From positions 744,001-808,000 of the forward strand of contig CBDCNI010000001.1 of the NCBI GenBank assembly GCA_965219175.1: a stretch of DNA of 64,000 bases. Direction: 5' to 3'. How positions within the stretch are numbered: the stretch's first letter is position 1; each line of letters starts with the position of its first letter. Below are positions 50,411-58,709 of the stretch, piece after piece. Position numbers and translations under genes: made by a program. The notes beneath the pieces were generated by a model. It worked only from the letters and a program-made list of their open reading frames with translations. It was not told where the DNA came from and searched no databases. This DNA comes from JBBPZK01 sp965219175 (GTDB taxonomy: Bacteria > Actinomycetota > Rubrobacteria > Rubrobacterales > Rubrobacteraceae).

Positions 50411-50468
50411 ACGCTGACTCTCGTGGCATAATACTTTCTATATTCTCTACCACGGAAAGGTGAAGCGT

Positions 50469-51365
50469 ATGGGGTCTACGATCAGCCGGCGCATCGTCGA
50501 GTCTTTGCCACTTCTCGATGAGATCGCCGAATACGTTCAGCCGAAGGTGCAAGTCGCCGCGAATGCGGGCGGCAAGACGGTGCGGAACATTCTCGACGGC
50601 ACTCCTCTGGAACTGCCGGTGCATCCGGCGATCACGGACGTGCCAATGGGCTCCTGGACCGCCACTTTCGTCTTCGACGCGCTGGATGTAGTCAGTGGAT
50701 CCAAGCCAATGCGAAACGCCGCCGACGCGACGCTCGCCCTCGGTATCCTCGGTGGGTTCGCCGCTGCGGCCACAGGGCTCTCGGACTGGCGTTACCTGAG
50801 CGGCGGGGCGCGCAAAATGGGAGTAGCCCACGGCCTCTTGAACGTCGCCGGCCTTACGCTGAGTACCGCTTCGCTCGCTTTGAGGGCGGGTGGAAACAGG
50901 AACGCGGGGCGTCTGGCTTTCTTGGTGGGATTTTCGCTTACCGGCACGGCTGCCCATCTGGGCGGGGAGCTCTCCTACGAGTACGGGTTGCGGGTAAACA
51001 GGAACGCTTTCGAGCACGGCGGCCCCGACGAGTTCACGAGTGTCATGCCCGAAGACGAGTTGAACGGGGGTGAGATGCGCCGGGTGGACTTCGACGGGGT
51101 CGGGGTCTTGGTCAGCCGTTCGCAGAATGGCGGTGTCTGCGCCATCTCCGCGTCCTGCAACCATTTCTCCGGGCCGTTGGATCAGGGGAGCCGCGAAGGT
51201 GATACCGTCGTCTGTCCCTGGCACGGCTCGCGTTTCAACCTCTGCACCGGCGCTGCCCTGGACGGCCCGGCCATCTTCCCCCAATCGACCTACGAGACTC
51301 GTGTACGCGACGGGAATATAGAGATACGGGCCGTCGAGCAGAACATCCAGAAACAGGTCCGTTGA
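50469..51365 (+). CDS. DUF2231 membrane domain fused to Rieske [2Fe-2S] domain
   Basis: 298 residues. N-terminal DUF2231-like part (about 40-165) starting LPVHPAITDVPMGSWTATFVFD with about four membrane helices, then a Rieske domain (about 200-290) with both cluster motifs SCNHFSGPL (C-x-H) and CPWHGSRFN (C-x2-H). Probably a membrane-attached electron carrier, perhaps linked to the menaquinone pool; partner unknown. ATG 50469 is 8 bases after AAAGG. Confidence 0.88.
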   Translation: MGSTISRRIVESLPLLDEIAEYVQPKVQVAANAGGKTVRNILDGTPLELPVHPAITDVPMGSWTATFVFDALDVVSGSKPMRNAADATLALGILGGFAAAATGLSDWRYLSGGARKMGVAHGLLNVAGLTLSTASLALRAGGNRNAGRLAFLVGFSLTGTAAHLGGELSYEYGLRVNRNAFEHGGPDEFTSVMPEDELNGGEMRRVDFDGVGVLVSRSQNGGVCAISASCNHFSGPLDQGSREGDTVVCPWHGSRFNLCTGAALDGPAIFPQSTYETRVRDGNIEIRAVEQNIQKQVR

Positions 51366-51415
51366 ACAACATTCGTACAGCTCAACGGTGATTGTCCAGG
51401 GATGGGAGCGACACG

Positions 51416-51649
51416 GTGTCCGAGCAGGACAAGAACGAAGACTTGACACCAGATGAAGCGGCAAAGAAGGAGCGTCGCCGGAAGCTGCTGGATCGACTCA
51501 ACTCCTACGACCAGGGAGCCAACGAAAGCGAGCGCAGAGGAGAGAGGAAGTCAGAGAGCGAGCGTGAGTTGGAGCGCCAGAAAGCCCTGGAGACGGGGAG
51601 GCGTGGCTTGGGAGGCGCGGGAGGCTTTATAGGCGGTGGAGGCGGCTGA
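51416..51649 (+). CDS. Small highly charged protein with Gly-rich tail (77 aa)
   Basis: Almost entirely Lys/Arg/Glu/Asp (PDEAAKKERRRKLLDRL, ERRGERKSESERELERQKAL) ending in GGAGGFIGGGGG. I know no family; likely disordered or helical. GTG 51416 with GGGAG 7 bases upstream. Ends 2 bases from the convergent TPR gene. Confidence 0.5.
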   Translation: MSEQDKNEDLTPDEAAKKERRRKLLDRLNSYDQGANESERRGERKSESERELERQKALETGRRGLGGAGGFIGGGGG

Positions 51650-51651
51650 CC

Positions 51652-52266
51652 CTAAACTTTCTCCAGGGTTTCGAGGGCTTGCTCGGCTGCGCGGCGCAGG
51701 GTCCGGCTTGAGTCCGTCTGGAAAACTTTTTGCAGGTCTCCACGAGCCTGGGCCGTCTGGCCGAGGGCTGCGCGGGCGGAGGCCCGGTTGTAGTAGGCGA
51801 TGCCGAGCTTCGGGTCCATCTTTACCGCCTTCTCGGTTGCTTCGAGCGCTCCGTAAGGATCGCCGTTAGCATCCAGGCTCGCCCCGAGCGCCGAGTAGTA
51901 GCGGGGTAGAGACCGGTACTCGACGAGCGCTTCGTAGATGTCCACCGCCTTCTCGTATTCCTCTTTCCTGAAAGCGGTGCCCGCGCGCCGTTCTTCGGGG
52001 TCCACGGCGCGGGCCATAAGGACGGTGAGTATCGCAGCGCCGCTGAGGTAGACGAGTAGGACGGGTGCGTAATTATCCACGGTCGCCTGCGCCATGACGA
52101 AGGGTAGACCGGCCACGAATACGCCGGTGGAGAGTGATGGGAGCATGCGCCACAGGAACTCCCGGTACGCCCGTACCCGCAACAGGTCACGGCTCTGACG
52201 CCCGACGATAAAAGTAAAGACCGCAAGGATAACCAGCGCCCCGAGCGTCGGGTACAACAGCTTCAA
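51652..52266 (-). CDS. Membrane protein with TPR repeats, copy 2
   Basis: 204 residues. Three N-terminal hydrophobic segments (LGALVILAVFTFIVG; STGVFVAGLPFVMA; VLLVYLSGAAILTVLMA), then about three TPR units (90-200), including ALEATEKAVKMDPKLGIAYYNRASARAALGQ. TPRs bind proteins; partner unknown. Overlaps the upstream paralogue by 4 bases (ATGA), and the two share layout and the GIAYYNRA motif: a tandem duplication. Confidence 0.7.
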   Translation of the reverse strand: MKLLYPTLGALVILAVFTFIVGRQSRDLLRVRAYREFLWRMLPSLSTGVFVAGLPFVMAQATVDNYAPVLLVYLSGAAILTVLMARAVDPEERRAGTAFRKEEYEKAVDIYEALVEYRSLPRYYSALGASLDANGDPYGALEATEKAVKMDPKLGIAYYNRASARAALGQTAQARGDLQKVFQTDSSRTLRRAAEQALETLEKV

Positions 52267-52865
52267 GTAATCTCCTCCAGGAGACCCTTCGCCTGGCTTT
52301 TGAGGCGGCGGGGCAGGTCGGTTTCTAGTGAGCGCCTGAGGTCTTTTACGCTCCGGCTCTTGCGGCCCATCCGTCTTAGGACCAGCGCCCGGTTGTAGTA
52401 GGCGATGCCGTACTCCGGGTCGAGCTTCACGGCCCGTCCCGAGACTTTGAGGGATTCTTCGTTCTCGCCCTGGGCTCCGAGCGCCGCCGCCAGGAAAGCC
52501 TGGTGGCGGGCCAGGGGGCTCTCTTCGGCCAGCCCACGGTACTCGTCTACCGCCTTTTTGTAGTCGCCTTTTCGGAAAGCCCTATTCGCCCGGCGCTCGG
52601 ACATGGTCATGGAGAAGATATTGGCGAGGAAAACCGCGATCACGGAGCCGATAGCCCAGACCGTGCGCGCCCACTCCTGCTGGACGCTTAATATCGGCAG
52701 TAAGGTCAGCGCCATGAGGGTAAGGGCGGCGAATGGGAGGGAACGACGGATCAACTCTCCCCAAGCTTTGGCCCGGATGAGGTCCCGATTGTAACCCAAG
52801 ACCATCCGCCAACTGATAAACAGAAGCAGGAAGAGCAATACTATGGGTATGGCCGCCGCGCCCAA
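52263..52865 (-). CDS. Membrane protein with TPR repeats, copy 1
   Basis: 200 residues with an N-terminal anchor (PIVLLFLLLFISWRMVLG), a hydrophobic pair (FAALTLMALTLLPILS; WAIGSVIAVFLANIF), and TPR repeats from about 90 (ANRAFRKGDYKKAVDEYRGL; VKLDPEYGIAYYNRALVL). Paralogue of the next gene. Lies 19 bases after the DUF1802 gene, so these three are probably an operon. Confidence 0.7.
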   Translation of the reverse strand: MGAAAIPIVLLFLLLFISWRMVLGYNRDLIRAKAWGELIRRSLPFAALTLMALTLLPILSVQQEWARTVWAIGSVIAVFLANIFSMTMSERRANRAFRKGDYKKAVDEYRGLAEESPLARHQAFLAAALGAQGENEESLKVSGRAVKLDPEYGIAYYNRALVLRRMGRKSRSVKDLRRSLETDLPRRLKSQAKGLLEEIT

Positions 52866-52884
52866 AATCGGGCCTCCTCTCTTT

Positions 52885-53499
52885 CTAGGAGCTTACCGGA
52901 GCTGGTTCGAGCCGCTCCAGCACCCCGAGCGCTGGTGAGATGAGCTTATCGAAAGCACTATCGTCTAGCACCGGATACGCCCCTTCGGTCGAGACGCTCT
53001 CTTCTAGTTGGATCCAGCTTTTACACCCACCGTAACTCTCACGATACGGAAACTCTACCGCGTCGGGTAGCAGGTAGGCGCGCAATACCAGCACCGTCAG
53101 CGGCTTCTTCGGACGCCACTTGAAGCGGCTCTCGGCGTACTCGGGAGTCCAGATGTGGTGCGGGTCGAGGGCGTCGAGTTGCTCCGGCTCGGAGACTTCG
53201 TAAGCCCCGTGTACCTCGGCGAAAGACGTGAAGCGCAGCGGCCCATCGTCCTTCAGGTCCGGGATGTCGTCCATCAGGTGGCGATGTTCGGGCTTTAAGA
53301 GGTCCGGGCGTTGGTGCTCGTAGCCGGGGAGGAGCAGGAACCGCTCGGTCGGCACGGCGAAAGCCTTCTCCCGGATGCCGCCTTTTCTGACCACCAACGA
53401 CGTAATGCCCCGCTCCAGCGCCCGAACTGCAACCGCCCATTCCTTCAAAGCGTTCCGCAAAGGTGTGTTCTGCAAGGAATCCAAAAGTCCACCTCTCAT
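52885..53499 (-). CDS. DUF1802 family protein
   Basis: 204 residues: NALKEWAVAVRALERGITSL, VVRKGGIREKAFAVP, FLLLPGYEHQRPDLLKP are the DUF1802 hallmarks. No biochemical function is known. The start is uncertain: ATG 53499 overlaps a TTATAT that could be a -10 box (TTGCAC 18 bases upstream), and TTG 53484 follows AGAGGTGG. Divergent from fumC. Confidence 0.85.
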   Translation of the reverse strand: MRGGLLDSLQNTPLRNALKEWAVAVRALERGITSLVVRKGGIREKAFAVPTERFLLLPGYEHQRPDLLKPEHRHLMDDIPDLKDDGPLRFTSFAEVHGAYEVSEPEQLDALDPHHIWTPEYAESRFKWRPKKPLTVLVLRAYLLPDAVEFPYRESYGGCKSWIQLEESVSTEGAYPVLDDSAFDKLISPALGVLERLEPAPVSS

Positions 53500-53575
53500 A
53501 TAATCTCATCCTATAAAGTAAGTGCAAGGCTGATTATATGACGCGACAGGACCAGCTTCGATAGAGGAGACGATC

Positions 53576-54973
53576 ATGACCCAGCACGAGACGCCACACC
53601 GCGTAGAACGCGACTCGATGGGGGAGGTGGAAGTCCCCCGCGACGCGCTCTTCGGTGCCCAGACCAGAAGGGCGCTCGACAACTTCCCGATAAGCGACCT
53701 GCGTTTTCAGAGGCGGTTTGTAGAAGCCCTCGGCGCGATAAAGCTTGAGGCGGCCGTGGTCAACAACGAGCTCGGTCTGCTCGACGGCGAGATCAAGGAC
53801 TCTATCGTTCGGGCGGCCGAGGAGGTTGTGGACGGCTCTTTAGACAACCAGTTCGTGCTTGACATATTCCAGACGGGGAGCGGTACCTCCACCAACATGA
53901 ACGCCAACGAGGTCATCTCCAACCGGGCGATACAGCTCGTGGGTGGTGAATTGGGCTCGAAAAGTCCCGTGCATCCAAACGACCACGTAAACAAGGGGCA
54001 ATCCTCCAACGATGTGATCCCGACGGCCATACACCTGGCCGCCCTGATCTCCATAGAGCGAGACTTGATCCCCGGCCTAAAGAAACTCCAGGACGCCTTG
54101 AGAGACAAGTCCCGCGAGTTCGACGGCGTCGTAAAGACCGGCAGGACGCACCTCCAGGACGCCACCCCGATCCGTCTCGGCCAGGAGTTCGAAGGCCACG
54201 CCGGACAGATAGAACGCGGCCTACAGAGGCTCGGTAAGGCCCAAGAAGACCTCGCCGAAGTAGCTTTAGGCGGCACTGCGGTCGGCACCGGCGTCAACAC
54301 CCACCCCGAGTTCGCGAGCAAGGTGTGCGCGAAGCTCTACGACCGCTTCGGCGTCGAGGTGCGCGAGACGGAGAACCACTTCCAGGCCCAGAGTGCGATG
54401 GACGCGGCCGTCTTCGCCAGCGGTGCACTCAAGACCGTCGCCGTCAGCCTCATGAAGATCTCAAACGACATCCGCTGGCTTGGCGCGGGGCCGCGCGCAA
54501 GCCTCGCCGAGATAGCGCTGCCCGAGGTGCAGCCCGGCTCCTCCATCATGCCCGGCAAAGTCAACCCGGTCATCGCCGAGAGCGTCACAATGGTGGCGGC
54601 TCAAGTCATCGGCAACGACGCCACCGTAGCCATAGCCGGACAGAGCGGCAACTTCGAGCTGAACGTTATGCTCCCGGTCCTGGCCTACAACCTGTTGCAG
54701 AGCATCGAGATACTGGGAAGTGCTTCCGCCAATCTCGCCGACCAGTGCGTGAGCGGCATAGAAGCCACCGACCGCGGCCCGGCGCTAGTCGAGCAGGGTC
54801 TCATGCTCGCGACGGCGCTCGCCCCCGAGGTCGGCTACGACAAAGCCGCCGAGATCGCCAAACAGGCCTATAAAGAAGACCGCACCATCCGTGAACTAGC
54901 CCGCGAGCAGACCGACCTCTCCGAAGAAGACCTCGACAAACTGCTCGACGCTAGGAAGATGACGGAGGCGTAG
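53576..54973 (+). CDS. fumC: Fumarate hydratase class II FumC
   Basis: 465 residues. TGSGTSTNMNANEVISNRA, HPNDHVNKGQSSNDVIPTA, KTGRTHLQDATPIRLGQEF and the superfamily loop GSSIMPGKVNPV (about 322-333) are intact. Interconverts fumarate and malate in the TCA cycle. GAGGAG precedes ATG 53576. A diverged copy of its last 43 codons is found at 57690-57818, beyond an inserted two-gene module. Confidence 0.95.
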   Translation: MTQHETPHRVERDSMGEVEVPRDALFGAQTRRALDNFPISDLRFQRRFVEALGAIKLEAAVVNNELGLLDGEIKDSIVRAAEEVVDGSLDNQFVLDIFQTGSGTSTNMNANEVISNRAIQLVGGELGSKSPVHPNDHVNKGQSSNDVIPTAIHLAALISIERDLIPGLKKLQDALRDKSREFDGVVKTGRTHLQDATPIRLGQEFEGHAGQIERGLQRLGKAQEDLAEVALGGTAVGTGVNTHPEFASKVCAKLYDRFGVEVRETENHFQAQSAMDAAVFASGALKTVAVSLMKISNDIRWLGAGPRASLAEIALPEVQPGSSIMPGKVNPVIAESVTMVAAQVIGNDATVAIAGQSGNFELNVMLPVLAYNLLQSIEILGSASANLADQCVSGIEATDRGPALVEQGLMLATALAPEVGYDKAAEIAKQAYKEDRTIRELAREQTDLSEEDLDKLLDARKMTEA

Positions 54974-55096
54974 AAAACAAGAATATCTGGTGACAAAAAT
55001 CAATTATCTGGAGAGATCAGAGACTCCGCCAGTAAGTCATGCTCTTCAGGAGGGCTGAACCTAAAACCGTGCCAGCCAGCAAGTTCAGGGAGTGCG

Positions 55097-56461
55097 CTAG
55101 ATGGAACGCGACACGTTAGCCCGATACATGCTCAACCACTCGGCGTCCAGGCTGCTTCTTATCGCCCGATCCCTCTTCGCGCTCTCCCTCACCCAAGCCA
55201 TCGTCACGGGGAATAGCGTCAGCATCTGCGCCCAGTTCAGGGCGAGCGGGTTCATGCCGAAGACCACTCCGGTCTTTAACAGGTTCCCGGAGACGGCTAT
55301 CGTGTGGCCCAGCATCAGCATGGAGGTCAGCTTCGCCTTCGCGAGTTCCGGCCTGTCCCCGCTTTCGTAGCTCCGGCACAGCCACCACCCGCGCACGATC
55401 ATCTCGACGGAGGCGGGCACTATCCCCATCGTGGCGAAGTGCCTCAAGTCATAGCCGTGAGCGTACATGTACCGTGCCACGTCCGTCCACGATACCCTCT
55501 GCCCGGACGGACCTAGGACGAACGGCGACTTCGCCTTGACGAGCTGCATCAGGGTGAAAAACGGCGGCTGGATACCCGCGCTCGTAGCCACGTCTGAGAG
55601 CAGATGAAGGAAGACCTTCAGAAAAGCGACTACTAGCCCCTCCGGGCTCATCGAGGTTCCGAGCCGGATCAGGTCTCCGTTCTTGTCTATGTACGTCCCC
55701 GTCCCTTTCATGATGTCGATGATCCCGAAGATGAACCCCAGTACGGGATCGTGGCCGAGGCTCATCAACCTGTGGACCTTGGGCCTCAACCCGTCCACGG
55801 CGTCTCCCACCGATTGATCGTAGGGGACCTTCGCCACCTTTTCGAAACGTTGGAGATAATCCTTGTGGATAGCCTCGGAGTTTTCCCGGAGCCACTTCGT
55901 GAGGTGAGACCCTTTCTGCATCTTCCCCAAGAAAGCACTGTCCGTCGGTATCCTGACCAGAGAGATATCGAGCAGGGTTGCGACGAAGCCGGCGAAGATC
56001 ACGACTAGGTAGTCGGACTCGTCCCAGCCCACGTTTCCGAACTCCTCTTTGTAGCCCTTCTCGATCTCGGAGATCTCCGCCGAGCCCAGCACCTGGAGCA
56101 GAGGGTCACTGTTAGGGTCTAGCCCCTCCTCCACCAGGTAGGCATCCGCCTGCCTCGCCAGATCCTGGAAGTCGATGGATCGTCCGGTTGCGGTATCCCG
56201 GCGCGTTTGAGAGCTTGGGGAGATAGGGCGACCGGTCTCCGGCTCGGGTGAACCTGGCTCAGACAAGTCCGCACCTAGCGAGAGCAAAGTCTCCCTGATC
56301 CCGCTGAACTCTCTGTCCAGGGAACCAATCTTCTCTGAGATGCCCCGCTCGACGCCCAGGAAGTGTTCCAGGTTCAGGTCAACTTCCTCGTAGAGGCCCC
56401 GGATCTCACGGAGTTGGAGTCTCTGGTAGGCTGCGAGCTCTGCGAAAGGCTCAGACCACAT
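55097..56461 (-). CDS. Multi-pass membrane protein of unknown function (454 aa)
   Basis: I do not recognise the family. The N-terminus (1-75) is a coiled-coil-like helix, then a disordered Ser/Pro stretch (about 75-95). Membrane-prone segments: YLVVIFAGFVATLLDISLV (about 150), GFIFGIIDIMKG, GLVVAFLKVFLHLLSDVATS, MGIVPASVEMIVRGWWL, SMLMLGHTIAVSGNLLKTGVV, MLTLFPVTMAWV. A conserved-looking loop reads MSLGHDPVLGFIFGIIDIM, then YIDKNGDLIRLG. Start overlaps the end of the TerB-like gene by 11 bases, so the two are an operon. It could be a membrane effector partnered with a sensor. Confidence 0.7.
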   Translation of the reverse strand: MWSEPFAELAAYQRLQLREIRGLYEEVDLNLEHFLGVERGISEKIGSLDREFSGIRETLLSLGADLSEPGSPEPETGRPISPSSQTRRDTATGRSIDFQDLARQADAYLVEEGLDPNSDPLLQVLGSAEISEIEKGYKEEFGNVGWDESDYLVVIFAGFVATLLDISLVRIPTDSAFLGKMQKGSHLTKWLRENSEAIHKDYLQRFEKVAKVPYDQSVGDAVDGLRPKVHRLMSLGHDPVLGFIFGIIDIMKGTGTYIDKNGDLIRLGTSMSPEGLVVAFLKVFLHLLSDVATSAGIQPPFFTLMQLVKAKSPFVLGPSGQRVSWTDVARYMYAHGYDLRHFATMGIVPASVEMIVRGWWLCRSYESGDRPELAKAKLTSMLMLGHTIAVSGNLLKTGVVFGMNPLALNWAQMLTLFPVTMAWVRESAKRDRAIRSSLDAEWLSMYRANVSRSI

Positions 56462-57524
56462 GCTGCCTGCTCTGGACCTTTAGGCTATCTCTCTCTTGTT
56501 GCAGCTCCGCGAGGGCGGCGTTGAACATCTGCAGGTCGCCCTTCAAGCGTTCCAGCCGCGCCTCGTTCTGGTCGGAGCGGGAGACATACTCCGCCAGCTT
56601 CAGGCCGATGCCGGATACATCCTCAGTCAGGTCCTCTATCGCTCCCTGGTGACGTTTGATGACCTCCTGGATCATGTTCTCTCGCTGTTTCGCAAGCTCC
56701 CTCTCCTTGCCGCCGAGCAGCCACCGCGCCCCTGTGTACGCTGCTACTCCCAAGACAACTACGGTGCCGATGCCGGTAACCATAGCGCTCAACCCCAGAA
56801 GGCCGCCGAGCCCCAGCGCCGCCAGACCAGACGTGATGCCCGCCGCGCTCATACCAACTACGCTGCCGCTGAAAAACAGTGCCGTTATCGGCACTCCCGC
56901 TGCCGTAGCGACCGCTGCAATTTCCTTGCCGTGCCTCTCAAGTTCGCTCACGTCTACGTTGCCCTTGATCAGGGCTTCCTCGTATTTCACGGTCTTCTCC
57001 GCGAGATTGACAACCTGTTCAGCCCGTTCCCCGAACCGCGCCTCCGCGACCGCCATTATGCTTTCCTTCTCTAGAGGCAGCATGGCCCCGTCCGCCCGCG
57101 AGACCTGCGTCATGTCCTTGACGATGGAGGCCGAGATCTGTTCTTCGTTGTCCGGGACTTTGGCAATGACTTCATTGACCATACGCATCAAGTCCTCGGA
57201 TTCAATCTCTCTCACGTCTAGTGAGCGTCTGACCTCCTCACGCGAGCCTGAGCCGAGGCCGATACGGGACATAAACACGTAAAGATACTCCACCTCTCGC
57301 GGGTCCAGTCTTTTGTCAACGAGGCATTGCGCGGCTAGGATTCGTGCATAAAGCACCTTTACTTCCTCCGGCCTCGCCTCCAGGGCAACGGTTTCGGTCG
57401 GATCCTGATGCTTTTCATCTTTGATCGATGATCGTGCTTTGCTCCAGAGTTCTTTTAGTTCCGACTCGGCCTCTTCCGCCACCTCTGTTGCCTTCCTGTC
57501 CCACTCTTCAAAGATTCGATCCAC
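56451..57524 (-). CDS. TerB-like protein with Gly-rich membrane hairpin and coiled coil (357 aa)
   Basis: Layout: helical start (1-45); TerB-like domain (about 50-170) with VSRADGAMLPLEKESIMAVAEA; linker; glycine-rich hydrophobic region (about 205-275) around GMSAAGITSGLAALGLGG and VTGIGTVVVLGVAAY; C-terminal coiled coil (about 285-350, IEDLTEDVSGIGLKLAEYV). TerB domains appear in stress and phage-response proteins; the hydrophobic part could form a membrane hairpin. Function unknown. GTG 57524 has AGGAGG 6 bases upstream. First gene of a two-gene operon bounded by fumC and a fumC 3' copy. Confidence 0.75.
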   Translation of the reverse strand: MDRIFEEWDRKATEVAEEAESELKELWSKARSSIKDEKHQDPTETVALEARPEEVKVLYARILAAQCLVDKRLDPREVEYLYVFMSRIGLGSGSREEVRRSLDVREIESEDLMRMVNEVIAKVPDNEEQISASIVKDMTQVSRADGAMLPLEKESIMAVAEARFGERAEQVVNLAEKTVKYEEALIKGNVDVSELERHGKEIAAVATAAGVPITALFFSGSVVGMSAAGITSGLAALGLGGLLGLSAMVTGIGTVVVLGVAAYTGARWLLGGKERELAKQRENMIQEVIKRHQGAIEDLTEDVSGIGLKLAEYVSRSDQNEARLERLKGDLQMFNAALAELQQERDSLKVQSRQHVV

Positions 57525-57608
57525 GGTGTTCCTCCTTGGTTTCAGGTCGCGGGCAACATCCCAACTTTGACGGGTGACACAATGTCGCTACCGTGCGAAA
57601 AGCGAAAA

Positions 57609-57638
57609 CCTATATCGTAATTATGCCATCTATTTCAA
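57609..57638 (-). promoter_or_regulatory. Promoter of the TerB-like/membrane operon
   Basis: On the minus strand TTGAAA (57633-57638), 18 bases, TATAGG (57609-57614), giving a leader of about 75 bases. Confidence 0.45.
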
Positions 57639-57689
57639 ATTAGTGCCGCAGAGGACGGTGTTGCTTGCCCTAGCAGTTGAACACGCGAG

Positions 57690-57818
57690 GACACCGAGAT
57701 CGCCAAACAAGCCTACAAAGAAGATCGTACCATCCGCGAACTCGCCCGCGAGCAGACCAACCTCTCGGACGAAGAGCTAGACGAGTTGCTCGATGCTCGG
57801 AAGATGACGGAGAGGTAG
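57690..57818 (+). pseudogene. Detached copy of the fumC 3' end
   Basis: Reads TEIAKQAYKEDRTIRELARE then QTNLSDEELDELLDARKMTER and TAG, against AEIAKQAYKEDRTIRELARE then QTDLSEEDLDKLLDARKMTEA in fumC. Most base differences are silent, so it evolved as coding DNA in another genome before arriving here. No start codon or upstream part is present. Confidence 0.85.
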
Positions 57819-57851
57819 AATTCTCTGTGTTTTCGCAAGAGCGTTGGTTGT

Positions 57852-57891
57852 TTGATCTCCGGCTTGCTCCATGTTATACATCACTTGTATA
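57852..57891 (+). promoter_or_regulatory. Promoter and operator of RHH/VapC pair
   Basis: TTGATC (57852-57857), 17 bases, TATACA (57875-57880). The inverted repeat TATAC-N7-GTATA (57875-57891) covers the -10 box and is the likely antitoxin operator. Confidence 0.6.
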
Positions 57892-57905
57892 CATCGGAGG
57901 TTGGT

Positions 57906-58160
57906 ATGGAGCGTACACAGATCTACTTGACTGAAGAGGAGCGTCAGGCGCTGGCTGCCATAGCGGGCCGGAGCGGGCGCTCCAAGAGCGAGTTGATCCG
58001 TGAGGCCGTGGACGGGTTTATAGGACGTTACCAGGAGGAGAACCGGAGAGAGCTTCTTCGCGTTGCGCGGGGCATGTGGAAGGGTCGTACGGATCTGCCC
58101 GACTTCGAGGCGCTGCGTAGGGAGTTCGATGAACGAGGCGAAGAGATAGCTAAGCGGTAA
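57906..58160 (+). CDS. Ribbon-helix-helix (CopG-type) antitoxin
   Basis: 84 residues. RTQIYLTEEERQALAAIAG (strand and helix A) and SKSELIREAVDGFI (helix B) form the RHH DNA-binding fold; the tail binds VapC. ATG 57906 is 5 bases after GGAGG. Followed 3 bases later by the toxin. Confidence 0.9.
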   Translation: MERTQIYLTEEERQALAAIAGRSGRSKSELIREAVDGFIGRYQEENRRELLRVARGMWKGRTDLPDFEALRREFDERGEEIAKR

Positions 58161-58163
58161 CCT

Positions 58164-58544
58164 GTGGCTGGTCTACTCATGGATACCGACGTGCTGATCG
58201 AGTACCTGCGAGGTCGGGAGAAGGCTATAGAGTACCTTGAAGGTCTCGTCTCGGAGCTGAATATCTCCGTGATATCTGTCGCCGAGCTGTTTGCTGGAGT
58301 CAGGGGAAGCGAAGAAGAGGGCAGCTTGAAGCATTTTCTCCTGGCGTTCACCGTACTTCCCGTCACCGAGAAGGTGGCGAGGACGGGCGGCCTATACCGA
58401 CGAGAATACAGACAGAGCCACGGTACCGGTCTGGCGGATGCTCTGATCGCCGCCACAGCCGACGAACTTGGCTTGAACCTAGTGACCTTTAACCACCGCC
58501 ATTTCCCGATGGTGTCCAGGGTCTTGGCGCCCTACGATCGCTAG
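58164..58544 (+). CDS. VapC-type PIN-domain toxin
   Basis: 126 residues with PIN acidic residues: Asp in LLMDTDVLIEYLRGRE (about 7), Glu in ISVAELFAGVRG (about 42), Asp in TGLADALIAATADELG (about 93), Asn in LVTFNHRHF (about 110). RNA endonuclease held in check by the RHH protein. GTG 58164. This pair adjoins the fumC-flanked module and may be part of the same island. Confidence 0.9.
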   Translation: MAGLLMDTDVLIEYLRGREKAIEYLEGLVSELNISVISVAELFAGVRGSEEEGSLKHFLLAFTVLPVTEKVARTGGLYRREYRQSHGTGLADALIAATADELGLNLVTFNHRHFPMVSRVLAPYDR

Positions 58545-58709
58545 TCGGCTATCCGCTCCGGATAGCCAAAGCACGAAAATGGAGCAAACGCTTGGTCAAG
58601 TGTCGGAATGTTAGCGTACGGTTGCTTCGTAAGCGCCAGTTTTGCGACGGACCATTTCGGGTATCCTAACTTAGGTTGTAGTTACTACAGACGAAGGAGT
58701 TGGAGTATT

